Shown here in pieces: positions 26,938 to 35,131 of a DNA stretch of 64,000 bases. The position numbers and the translations under genes are program-made. Source of the DNA: Glutamicibacter mishrai. GTDB taxonomy: Bacteria; Actinomycetota; Actinomycetes; Actinomycetales; Micrococcaceae. Position 1 is the first letter of the stretch, and every line of letters starts with the position of its first letter. The notes beneath the pieces were generated by a model that did not search any database, was not told the DNA's origin, and was given only the letters and a program-made list of their open reading frames with translations. The stretch is from assembly GCF_012221945.1 (NCBI RefSeq), contig NZ_CP032549.1:2418001-2482000 (forward strand). Direction: 5' to 3'.

Positions 26938-28275
26938 CTAGTGCAGTTCCTGGCCCTTGGTTTCCGGCGCGAGCTTGGCCATGACAAGCATGGCGATGAC
27001 AACCAAGACCGTGGCTCCGGTGAAGAGCCCGGGCAGCCCGACCACTGGCCACAACGCGGCGAAAAGCAGCGGGCCGAAGCCCGCGGCAAAACGCGACATG
27101 GTCGATGCCCAGCCGAATCCGCTGGCTCGCAGCTCGGTCGGATACAGCTCTGAAACGTAGGCATACAGCACCGGAATGGCCACCTGGACGATGACGCCGA
27201 ATACCAGCACCCAAGCCACCGCCGTTGACGGCACATCCAGGTTCAGGGCCACCAGAACCAGCACAAGACCCGAGAGCGGGGCCGAGATCGCCAGCAGCCA
27301 TTTGCGTCCTACCCGCTCCACCAACAAGGCAGCGATGACCACGCCGAGCAGGCCCATCAAAGCCATCACGGCGGTAGCGAAGAAGGAAGCGGACTGGGCC
27401 ATGCCGGCTTCGGTCAGAATGGATGGCAGCCAGGTCAGTGCCAGGTAGTACACCAGCAGCACGGTGACAAACAGCAGCCAGCTGGTGGCGGTGATCTTCC
27501 ATGAATAGCGCCACAGCGCCACTACCTGCTCCCACCAGCGTGCCGGGCGCTGGGCAACAGGCTGCTCGATGACGTAGTCGCGCGGGGTGGCCCCGGTGCG
27601 CTGCACCAGCTGGTCGATGACGGCTCGCGCTTGTTCTTCCCGCCCCTTCGCCGCCAGGTACAGCGGGGATTCGGGGACCGAGCGGCGGACGAGGAACACC
27701 ATGAAGGCCGGGAGGATCATCACTGCCAGGATCAGGCGCCAGTTATCGGCGGTGGCCATGACCCAGCCCGAAACGAAGAAGGACAGCGCAGCGCCTACCG
27801 GCCACCAGCCATCCATGGCGGTGAGCACTCGGCCGCGCAATTTTGCCGGGGTGAATTCGCCAACCAAGGCGTAGTCCACGGGAATGCAGCCGCCCAACCC
27901 GACGCCGGCGAGGAAACGGAAGGCGACAAAGAAGCCGAAGTTCGGCGAGAGTGCACCCAGGACGGTGAACACCGCGAACATCAGCAAGGTCAGGCTGAAG
28001 GCGTTCTTGCGGCCGAACCGGTCAGCGATTCCGCCCCAGAGGAAAGCGCCCAGGGCCATGCCCACCAAGTTGGAAGTGCCCAGCAGTGCCGCGGTGGGGC
28101 GATCCAGCCCCCATTCCTCGGCTACCAACGGGATCAGGGCCCCATTCAGCGTCACGTCCCAGGCATCGAACATGAACCCGAGGCCGCCGATGATGAAGAT
28201 GGCGCCCTGGACCTTCCACTTGAAGGGGAGTTCTTGCACGACGGTTGTGCCCGAAGTCGGGGGTGCAGAAGACAC
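26938..28275 (-). CDS. MFS transporter, sugar/organic-acid porter type
   Basis: Twelve-helix transporter of 445 residues. Family motifs are GGIADRFGRKNAF between helices 2 and 3, FLAGVGLGGCIPVDYALVGEFTPAKLRGR (helix 4-5, as in AAHS and metabolite:H+ symporters), PESPLYLAAKGR before the central loop and ELYPTELRASGFG in the second half. Start is GTG 28275 with AAAGG upstream. Substrate cannot be told from sequence; no catabolic partner is adjacent. Confidence 0.88.
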   Translation of the reverse strand: MSSAPPTSGTTVVQELPFKWKVQGAIFIIGGLGFMFDAWDVTLNGALIPLVAEEWGLDRPTAALLGTSNLVGMALGAFLWGGIADRFGRKNAFSLTLLMFAVFTVLGALSPNFGFFVAFRFLAGVGLGGCIPVDYALVGEFTPAKLRGRVLTAMDGWWPVGAALSFFVSGWVMATADNWRLILAVMILPAFMVFLVRRSVPESPLYLAAKGREEQARAVIDQLVQRTGATPRDYVIEQPVAQRPARWWEQVVALWRYSWKITATSWLLFVTVLLVYYLALTWLPSILTEAGMAQSASFFATAVMALMGLLGVVIAALLVERVGRKWLLAISAPLSGLVLVLVALNLDVPSTAVAWVLVFGVIVQVAIPVLYAYVSELYPTELRASGFGWASTMSRFAAGFGPLLFAALWPVVGLPGLFTGATVLVVIAMLVMAKLAPETKGQELH

Positions 28276-28425
28276 GGTGCGGCGCCTTTCTCAGTGCGAG
28301 CGAAAAGTAGTGTGTACCGCGTCGAAGCATAACCGAAAAGCAATCCAAGTCCCCAGCTCTCTACGCTTCTTTGCTTGCCACGTCAAGGCCTGTTGCCAGC
28401 GCGAGTCAGGGAGTAATCTCTGGGC

Positions 28426-29202
28426 ATGGGAGTAGATTGGGCCGCTCTCGAAGAGGCGATACGGGTGACCGCCCTTCGGCACGCGGCAGAAGTGATAACT
28501 GGACACCCGGACCAAGACTTCTATGCCATAGCCCTGCATGGGGTCAGCACCGAGGAAAGCGAAAGCATCGCCATGCCGTTGCTCGCGCTGAATTCGGTCC
28601 AGGCCCTGGAAAGAGACCGTGCTACGGCTTCGCGGGAAGAATTGGTGGAACGAGGCGAAGACGCCGATGAGCCAGCTGATTATGAGGATCGCCCCGACGC
28701 GCAGCCAAATAGCCCGCTGGAAGGCGAGGACGTCACATTGGAAGAAAACTCCATCGTGATTTCCGATGCTGATGATCAGGAATTTGAGGACGAAGATCAA
28801 GAGGATACCGACGAGGAAGATCTTGATCAGGTTCTTGCATCTCTCGAAGAGGGACTGGATGTTGACGATGCTGAGAGCTTCTACTCGGATAAGTGGGAGC
28901 CCAGCGATTGGCACTGGTCAGCTATCGATTTATGTGAAGATCCGGCGGCTACGCTGTGGTCTGATGCGATGACTGACCTCGCCTCACGCGAGGGATGGGA
29001 ACCGACCATCAAGCGCTACTACCGGACCTTGGTGGCTGTGGCCAACGCACTGCGGGAAGAACTTCAGCAACGCACCCCCGCAGACCTTGTCTGTTATGTT
29101 GCCGATGAAGATCATGCAGAAAAACTTTTGCGTCTCTGCCTGACTGACCAGCAACTTTCTAAGTATTTCCCACAGCTTTCCCAGCTGGTTGAAGGGCAGT
29201 GA
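28426..29202 (+). CDS. DUF4303 domain protein with acidic insert
   Basis: Protein of 258 residues. The N-terminus (LEEAIRVTALRHAAEVITGHPDQDFYAIALHG) and the C-terminal half (YYRTLVAVANALREEL) fit DUF4303, a family of unknown function often linked to immunity against polymorphic toxins. Between them residues 65-145 are very rich in Asp and Glu, unlike the family core. No toxin gene is adjacent. It lies just before purH on the same strand. Confidence 0.6.
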   Translation: MGVDWAALEEAIRVTALRHAAEVITGHPDQDFYAIALHGVSTEESESIAMPLLALNSVQALERDRATASREELVERGEDADEPADYEDRPDAQPNSPLEGEDVTLEENSIVISDADDQEFEDEDQEDTDEEDLDQVLASLEEGLDVDDAESFYSDKWEPSDWHWSAIDLCEDPAATLWSDAMTDLASREGWEPTIKRYYRTLVAVANALREELQQRTPADLVCYVADEDHAEKLLRLCLTDQQLSKYFPQLSQLVEGQ

Positions 29203-29299
29203 CACGAACTGAATAATCGGGCTATCTCTTGGTTAGAATGAGGGCGGTGGCCTGTGCGCTGCCCGCCCCATTCATTCTCACCGCCGGGAGAAAAATTTC

Positions 29300-30970
29300 G
29301 TGAGTAAGACCGTCCTGGACAAAGTCGCCATCCGTCGCGCACTGATTTCCGTCTACGACAAGACCGGCCTGGAGGAGCTGGCAACCGGACTGCACGCCGC
29401 AGGCGTACAACTGGTATCCACCGGATCCACCGCTAAGAAGATCGCCGCAGCGGGAATTCCTGTGACCGAGGTTGAGCAGGTGACCGGTTCGCCAGAAATG
29501 CTTGACGGTCGCGTGAAGACCCTGCACCCACGCATCCACGGTGGCATCCTTGCTGACCGCCGCGTTACCGAGCACATGGACACCCTGTCCTCGATGGACA
29601 TTGAGCAGATCGACCTGGTGGTCGTTAACCTCTACCCATTCGTGCAGACCGTTGCTTCCGGCGCATCCCAGGATGAAGTTGTTGAGCAGATCGACATTGG
29701 CGGCCCTGCCATGGTCCGCTCGGCAGCCAAGAACCACGCTGCAGTTTCCATCGTGGTTGACCCAAACTTCTACTCGCAGGTCATTGCTGCCGCGGCTGAC
29801 GGTGGCTTCGATTTGAAGACCCGCCAGCGCCTGGCAGCTAAGGCTTACGCTCACACCGCAGCATATGACACCGCTGTTGCTTCGTGGACTGCCAGCCAGT
29901 TCCTCGATGAAGACGGCGACGGCGTCATCGACTGGCCAGCCTACGCAGGCGTTGCCCTGCAGCGTTCGGCAGCACTGCGTTACGGCGAAAACCCACACCA
30001 GCAGGCAGCGCTGTACGTTGACGAAGCTGCTCCAGCGGGCATCGCCCAGGCTGATCAACTGCACGGTAAGCCAATGAGCTACAACAACTACGTTGACGCC
30101 GATGCCGCACTGCGCGCTGCTTTTGATTTCGAGAAGCCAGCCGTAGCTGTTGTGAAGCACGCAAACCCTTGTGGTGTTGCGGTGGCTTCCGACGATGCCG
30201 CTGATCCGATCGCTGACGCGCACCGCAAGGCTCACGCGACCGATCCAGTATCCGCATTTGGTGGCGTGATCGCCGCCAACCGTACGGTCACCAGGGAAAT
30301 GGCTGAAACCGTCAAGGGCATCTTCACCGAAGTGGTTATCGCACCAGACTTCGAACCTGAAGCTGTTGAGATCCTCTCGGCTAAGAAGAACATCCGCTTG
30401 CTGGCCCTGCCAGAAGGATATGACCGGAACAAGAACGAGTTCCGCCAGGTCTCCGGTGGCATGCTGGTTCAGGCCTGCGACAAGATTGACGCCGAAGGCG
30501 ACAACCCAGAGAACTGGACCCTGGCCGCTGGCGAAGCTGCCGACGCAGCAACCCTGGCTGACCTCGAATTCGCGTGGAGCGCAGTTCGCGCTGCAAAGTC
30601 CAATGCGATTCTGCTGGCCAAGAATGGTGCAGCAACCGGTATCGGCATGGGCCAGGTCAACCGCATCGACTCCTGCAAGCTAGCTGTCGAGCGCGCCAAC
30701 ACCCTTGGCGTGAAGGTTGATTCCGGCGCAGATGCAGCCGGTGGCGCTGAGAACGCTGACGGCGCTGCTTCCGAGCAGCGTGCTGTGGGCTCCGTGGCTG
30801 CTTCGGATGCGTTCTTCCCATTCGCTGACGGTCTGCAGATCCTGATCGATGCTGGCGTCAAGGCTGTTGTACAGCCTGGCGGTTCGGTCCGCGATGAGGA
30901 AGTCATCGCTGCTGCGAACGAAGCAGGCATTACCATGTACTTCACCGGTGCACGCCACTTCTTCCACTAG
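29300..30970 (+). CDS. purH: Bifunctional AICAR transformylase / IMP cyclohydrolase
   Basis: Last two steps of IMP synthesis in one protein of 556 residues. The N-terminal IMP cyclohydrolase has [17 protein letters not shown] and [21 protein letters not shown]; the C-terminal transformylase has [24 protein letters not shown] and the terminal [43 protein letters not shown]. An Ala/Gly/Glu-rich stretch near residue 475 makes it a little longer than the E. coli enzyme. Start is GTG 29300 after a GGGAG site. A strong terminator follows. Confidence 0.96.
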   Translation: MSKTVLDKVAIRRALISVYDKTGLEELATGLHAAGVQLVSTGSTAKKIAAAGIPVTEVEQVTGSPEMLDGRVKTLHPRIHGGILADRRVTEHMDTLSSMDIEQIDLVVVNLYPFVQTVASGASQDEVVEQIDIGGPAMVRSAAKNHAAVSIVVDPNFYSQVIAAAADGGFDLKTRQRLAAKAYAHTAAYDTAVASWTASQFLDEDGDGVIDWPAYAGVALQRSAALRYGENPHQQAALYVDEAAPAGIAQADQLHGKPMSYNNYVDADAALRAAFDFEKPAVAVVKHANPCGVAVASDDAADPIADAHRKAHATDPVSAFGGVIAANRTVTREMAETVKGIFTEVVIAPDFEPEAVEILSAKKNIRLLALPEGYDRNKNEFRQVSGGMLVQACDKIDAEGDNPENWTLAAGEAADAATLADLEFAWSAVRAAKSNAILLAKNGAATGIGMGQVNRIDSCKLAVERANTLGVKVDSGADAAGGAENADGAASEQRAVGSVAASDAFFPFADGLQILIDAGVKAVVQPGGSVRDEEVIAAANEAGITMYFTGARHFFH

Positions 30971-30985
30971 GAGCCGATAGCGCTT

Positions 30986-31034
30986 ATAGCCACGATTCAC
31001 GCGGATCTTTCCGCGTGAATCGTGGCTATTTTTT
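30986..31034 (+). terminator. purH terminator
   Basis: Perfect 20-bp stem (30986-31005 with 31010-31029) with a TCTT loop, followed by a run of T's. Strong intrinsic terminator 15 bp after the purH stop. Confidence 0.92.
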
Positions 31035-31055
31035 GCCTTGGACCGCAACATTTAG

Positions 31056-31247
31056 TCAGACGGAGAAATCAAGGCAGAGGCCGCCGGCGGCTTTGCCGAG
31101 GAGAAACACTCCGATGATGAGGGGCGGTACCGAGGTGATCACAGCGGTTTTTCTGGCGAACCACTCACTGAAGGCCTCGAAGGGTTTGCCCGGGCTAGGG
31201 TCTCCGGCACCACCGAGGACGGTCATGAGTAAAAACAAGCCACTCAA
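31056..31247 (-). pseudogene. Possible membrane-protein C-terminal fragment
   Basis: A 63-codon frame ends with a hydrophobic segment, WFARKTAVITSVPPLIIGVFLLGKAAGGL, which looks like the last helix of GAP-type small transporters (SPG-K-F---WF--N-AVI pattern). No complete gene can be assembled upstream. Likely a relic; could also be chance. Confidence 0.3.
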
Positions 31248-32350
31248 CTGTAACGATATCCATCACCCGGACCACGGGGCGAACATGACGCCTGGTTCCT
31301 ACCACCGTATGACAAGCCACGGGCCACTGTACAAAAGCCTCTTGGCGCACTTCATTTGTCACCGGGATCGAAAGTTCAGATGTTCGGCGCGTGAGTCAGT
31401 CCGTCAGCGAGCGACTTCCCGTCGGTGCTGCTCGCTGCCTCGCAACTTTTCGCATACGCGCAAGCGGCCACCGATGGTGTAGAGGTAGGTCTCGACGTAC
31501 TCGGTGCCGTTTCGGCTCTTGCGATGGTCTTTCTAAACATTGGTGTCGCGCTGTTCCTTGCACATTCATTGGAGCCACCGATTCATATCCCGACGCGTTG
31601 GCGTCTTCATTGCACTTCCGCGGCGGGGATCCTTGAACGCGGCTCCCTGCTGATCCTCGTGATGTCGAATCAGATCGTCACGGTCAGGGCGGCCTCGTCC
31701 GCTCCCTTGAATATGTTCCGAACACGAGTGGTTCGCCTGAGTGAACGATGTAGTCAGTAAAGGTGCGGACGTAGACTAACTGATGGACGACGTGGCTCGA
31801 TTCTTTGGTCCTCTCGAAAAGTTGCTCTAGGCGGACGGCGGTCCCATTCGTGCTGAAGTTTCCCACTTTCAAGACGATGATGTCGCACTTGTCGCTCAGC
31901 ACGCGCGTGCCGATGCCTCTTCCCGGCTAGAGGGCTTGCTGCAATCCGTGGGCGGTATGTGTGGGGACAGAATCCTCCGCCGCTCGTGGAACTCGCGTCA
32001 TATTCGTCCGCACTTGCGTTACTGATGATGTTGGCGGCCCTCGTATTGGTCGGTGCGTTCACCCCGTGTTCAGTCTCGTTGTTTTCTCGTCGATTGCCGG
32101 ACTCGGCACGCTCGTTGAGAACTCAGACGCGGTGATGCCCGCGGCGATCATGGTTCTCGTCTATCTACAGGTGGAAGCCTACATTCGCACCAAGAGAATG
32201 ATGTCTTAGACAGTCAAGGTCCCTGGTCCTCTCCTCATCTTGGCGGCGATGATCATGGTCATCAAGCAAGTCGTTATTTCTCGTCAAAACGGATACCGAA
32301 GACGCATTCAGCGATGCCCTGGTGGCACCGCCAAGGTTTGTTTTGCTTTC
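31248..32350. other. 1.1-kb region without an intact gene
   Basis: No intact gene is seen. Short hydrophobic frames suggest relics: about 31990-32050 reads LALLMMLAALVLVGAFTP, and a different frame at 32066-32209 reads VVFSSIAGLGTLVEN...IMVLVYLQVEAYIRTKRMMS before a stop, as if a frameshift split one membrane protein. This marks the left border of the glycoside island. Confidence 0.4.
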
Positions 32351-32352
32351 AG

Positions 32353-32370
32353 GACTTGCGCGCGCAAGTG
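32353..32370. promoter_or_regulatory. Operator O1 of the glycoside MFS promoter
   Basis: Contains the perfect 16-bp palindrome ACTTGCGCGCGCAAGT (32354-32369), with a LacI-type CG centre. It covers a -35-like TTGCGC; a -10-like TACAGT lies at 32379-32384. It pairs with the site at 32391-32408, centre spacing 38 bp. Confidence 0.75.
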
Positions 32371-32390
32371 ATAACGGTTACAGTCGTTTC

Positions 32391-32408
32391 AACTTGCGCG
32401 TGCAAGTT
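32391..32408. promoter_or_regulatory. Operator O2 of the glycoside MFS promoter
   Basis: Near-perfect palindrome AACTTGCGCGTGCAAGTT just downstream of the predicted -10, where a bound repressor would block initiation. Same motif class as O1 and as the two sites before the rhamnosidase gene. Confidence 0.75.
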
Positions 32409-32482
32409 GACGCACACGCCGTAGATAATGTCCTGCAATCCGCACTGTGCTTACACGGCATCTCTTTGACAATGGAGTCCCT

Positions 32483-33844
32483 ATGACCATGCCCTTCAAT
32501 CCAGGCTCTCAGTCCGAGGAGCCATCCACTGTGCTCTCCGCGCCCCTTCCTGCGCCGTCCGGCGCGCACCAAGAAGGTACCCGTACGGTCACGGGCCTCA
32601 TCCGTCCCTCCCAAGCGTCACGTTCCTACATTTGGCTGCTCGTCCTCGCGCAGTTCGGAATTTTCGTAGCGTTCATTACGCCGATCGCCATCTCTCTCGC
32701 GGTGCGAGTGAGTGCACTGGCACCCGGTTTCGAAGAGCGGTATCTGGGTTACATCACCGGGGCCGCTTCCATTGTCGTAATGGTCATTACTCCGATCGTC
32801 GGAATCCTTAGCGACCGCACACGCTCGCGCCTAGGTCGTCGACGCCCCTGGATCCTCGGTGGAATGCTCGTTGGGGTGGGGTCACTGTTCGTTATGGGCT
32901 TGGCACCGAACGTGCTCCTTCTGGGCGCGGGTTGGATCCTGGCACAGATTGGGTGGGGGCAGGCATTGGCCATCCTCACCACCTCGATGGCAGACTCCCT
33001 TCCTGAGCATCAGCGCGGCAGGGTCGCAGGCCTCGTCGGGTTCGCGACGCAGGTCGCACCCGTAGCCGGTGTGATCATGGCCGGAAGTCTCGTTGCCGAT
33101 TCGCTCCTGCTGTTCTTGGTCCCCGGCATGGTGGGCGTATTGTTCCTTACGCTCTTCCTGATCTTCTCCCGCGAGCAGGACAGTCGCCAAATGATCATCT
33201 CCGGGGTTCTCACCATCAGAACGACGTTCCGTAAGTACTTGTTCAACCCCGCGAAGTACCCCGACTTCTCACTGGTATGGACAGGCCGATTCTGCTTCTA
33301 TTTCGGGCTAACCCTGAACACGGCCTTCACTGCCTTCTTCTTCGCGGCCCGCCTGAAGATCAGCGTCGAGGAAATTGCCGGCGTGCTCGCGACTCTGAGC
33401 TTGGTTGGCATCGCTGCGACCACGATCGGTGCGATCGGTGGCGGCTTCCTTTCCGATAAACTCCGTCGCCGTCGACTCTTCGTTCTCGTCGCATCCGTAA
33501 TCTTCGCCGTGGGAGTCGTGACGGAGGCCGTTGCGTCGGACATCACCATGCTCTTCGTCGGATCGCTCATCGCGTCAATAGGCATCGGAGCGTTTTCTGC
33601 TGTAGATCAAGCGCTGCTCTTGGATGTCCTTCCCGAGCGTGACACCGATGCTGGCCGATTCATGGGAATCGCCGGATTCGCCACCGCCATCCCCCAAGCG
33701 ATCGCGCCGTTCATCGCTCCGCTCATCCTTGCCATCGGAGCGAGTTCGTCCGGGGGCAAAAACTACACCCTGCTCTACTTCATTGCCGGAGCGATCACCC
33801 TGGTCGGCGGAATTATTGTGATGAGGGTTCGGCAGGTGCGCTGA
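32483..33844 (+). CDS. MFS transporter of the glycoside island
   Basis: Twelve-helix transporter of 453 residues in the SLC45/GPH-like branch: GYITGAASIVVMVITPIVGILSDRTRSRLGRRRPWILGGM in the first half and GGFLSDKLRRRRLFVLVA in the second. It probably imports the glycoside cut by the enzymes encoded downstream (inference from neighbours and shared operators). ATG 32483 follows GGAG at the right distance; ATG 32489 is possible. Convergent with the LacI gene, with a shared terminator between them. Confidence 0.87.
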   Translation: MTMPFNPGSQSEEPSTVLSAPLPAPSGAHQEGTRTVTGLIRPSQASRSYIWLLVLAQFGIFVAFITPIAISLAVRVSALAPGFEERYLGYITGAASIVVMVITPIVGILSDRTRSRLGRRRPWILGGMLVGVGSLFVMGLAPNVLLLGAGWILAQIGWGQALAILTTSMADSLPEHQRGRVAGLVGFATQVAPVAGVIMAGSLVADSLLLFLVPGMVGVLFLTLFLIFSREQDSRQMIISGVLTIRTTFRKYLFNPAKYPDFSLVWTGRFCFYFGLTLNTAFTAFFFAARLKISVEEIAGVLATLSLVGIAATTIGAIGGGFLSDKLRRRRLFVLVASVIFAVGVVTEAVASDITMLFVGSLIASIGIGAFSAVDQALLLDVLPERDTDAGRFMGIAGFATAIPQAIAPFIAPLILAIGASSSGGKNYTLLYFIAGAITLVGGIIVMRVRQVR

Positions 33845-33857
33845 TTACACAACACAG

Positions 33858-33907
33858 GCAGGGCCCGCAACGATCGAGAAACTCACCGACTTCGTTGCGG
33901 GCCCTGC
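33858..33907. terminator. Shared terminator between MFS and lacI-type genes
   Basis: Perfect 15-bp GC-rich stem (33858-33872 with 33893-33907) with a 20-base loop, between two convergent stop codons. T-rich sequence follows on the plus strand (TTGTTTAT). Confidence 0.8.
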
Positions 33908-33932
33908 TTGTTTATCGTCGTCTCAGCTACTG

Positions 33933-34937
33933 CTATGTGGACGGACTCACGGAGGTCGATTCTCGCGAGATCAACGTGAGGGCAGAGGTCTGCTCCCAGT
34001 CCGGCGTCGGCGTCCCGTCCAGTGCATGAATGGCCAGCGCCGCGAGATAGTGCCCCAGTCCTGTCGAGTCGATCCGCACACTGGAAATGCGAGGCTCGAA
34101 CATTAATGCCGTCGGGGTATCGTCGTGACCGACCACGGAGAGGGACCGGGGTACAGCGATTCCTGCACGTGCGGCGGCACCGATGATTGCCGCCGCGACA
34201 TCATCATTGAATGCAACCACGCCCGTGATGCCTGCGTCGACCCATGCCTGGACGGGCGGGTCGAGCTCGGATCCCACAGTGACCGGGTCGAGCGTTCTTG
34301 GAGCTTCGAGACCGAGACTGACGGCCGCAGCTGTGGCCGCAGCTTCTCGCGCGTCCGCAAGTTCAACGAGTCGCGGGTCGCTCGGTCGGGCAAAGCCGAT
34401 TCGCCGGTGGCCGAGTTCGCGAAGATGCTCCACCTGGAGTCGGGGTCCCCCCTCAGAGTAGCGGGCATCTGATGCCTCATCTGGGTCCGGGATGATGCGT
34501 TCGACGCCTGCTTCACGCATAGAACGGATCAGAGGGTCTGGGAATCGAAGCAGGCCCATCACGACATCTGGCTGCAGCGTCTCCCATAACGGACGGGAGC
34601 GCGCCCCCTCGTGTGGCGTGAAGGTGATCAAAGTGTATCCATGCTCGTCGAGGGCTTGGGTCGCCTCATCGATGTTCTCTCGCAGGCTGTGCTCGATAGG
34701 CCAATCCGGAAGAACGAGCAACACGAGGTGGCTGCGTCCGCTGGCGAGCGCTCGCGCGGCAATGTGAGGCCGATATCCCAAGCGTCTGGCTTCTGCGAGC
34801 ACCCGGGCCGTGGTGGCTGCGGAGATCGTCTGCCCGGGGGTCTCGTTGAGGACGAAGCCCACCGTCGCTCGGGATACCCCGAGGGATCGAGCGATATCCG
34901 CCGCGGTAACCCGACGCCCTGATGACTGCGATGCCAC
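33933..34937 (-). CDS. LacI-family repressor of the glycoside island
   Basis: Repressor of 334 residues. The N-terminal HTH is intact (VTAADIARSLGVSRATVGFVLNETPGQTISAATTARVLAEARRLGYRPH), including the hinge region, followed by a complete sugar-binding domain with VVAFNDDVAAAIIGAAARAGIAVPRSLSVVGHDDTPTA. GTG 34937 is chosen because AAGGAG lies 5 bases before it, while the GTG at 34943 overlaps that site. It is divergent from the rhamnosidase gene, and the two operators between them can control both promoters. Confidence 0.9.
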   Translation of the reverse strand: MASQSSGRRVTAADIARSLGVSRATVGFVLNETPGQTISAATTARVLAEARRLGYRPHIAARALASGRSHLVLLVLPDWPIEHSLRENIDEATQALDEHGYTLITFTPHEGARSRPLWETLQPDVVMGLLRFPDPLIRSMREAGVERIIPDPDEASDARYSEGGPRLQVEHLRELGHRRIGFARPSDPRLVELADAREAAATAAAVSLGLEAPRTLDPVTVGSELDPPVQAWVDAGITGVVAFNDDVAAAIIGAAARAGIAVPRSLSVVGHDDTPTALMFEPRISSVRIDSTGLGHYLAALAIHALDGTPTPDWEQTSALTLISRESTSVSPST

Positions 34938-35006
34938 TGTCACTCCTTCGTTGCACGGCGTTTTCCTCCATTAGTCCATCACACTTCCCTCCTATTTTGA
35001 TGGATT

Positions 35007-35024
35007 GACTTGTGCGCGCTAGCT
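35007..35024. promoter_or_regulatory. Operator O3 of the rhamnosidase promoter
   Basis: GACTTGTGCGCGCTAGCT, an imperfect copy of the O1/O2 motif. It overlaps a -35-like TTGTGC (35010-35015) with a -10-like TATGGT at 35032-35037. Centre-to-centre distance to O4 is 38 bp, the same as O1-O2. Confidence 0.65.
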
Positions 35025-35044
35025 CACGTGTTATGGTAGAGCGT

Positions 35045-35062
35045 AACTAGCTCGCGCTAGTT
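35045..35062. promoter_or_regulatory. Operator O4 of the rhamnosidase promoter
   Basis: AACTAGCTCGCGCTAGTT, palindromic except for one position pair, located just after the predicted -10. Together with O3 it mirrors the layout at the MFS promoter. Confidence 0.72.
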
Positions 35063-35131
35063 GAACTTTTTGACAACGGAGTCTCGGTAGCCCGACTATC
35101 GAAGCTCTCATCCGTAAGGAGCGCCGTTCCG

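Noticed and set aside
29209-29299. ZTP (pfl) riboswitch before purH
   Set aside because: Often found before actinobacterial purH, but the region is only about 90 bp and lacks the conserved GGGAGCC / CCGCCUGGGC elements.
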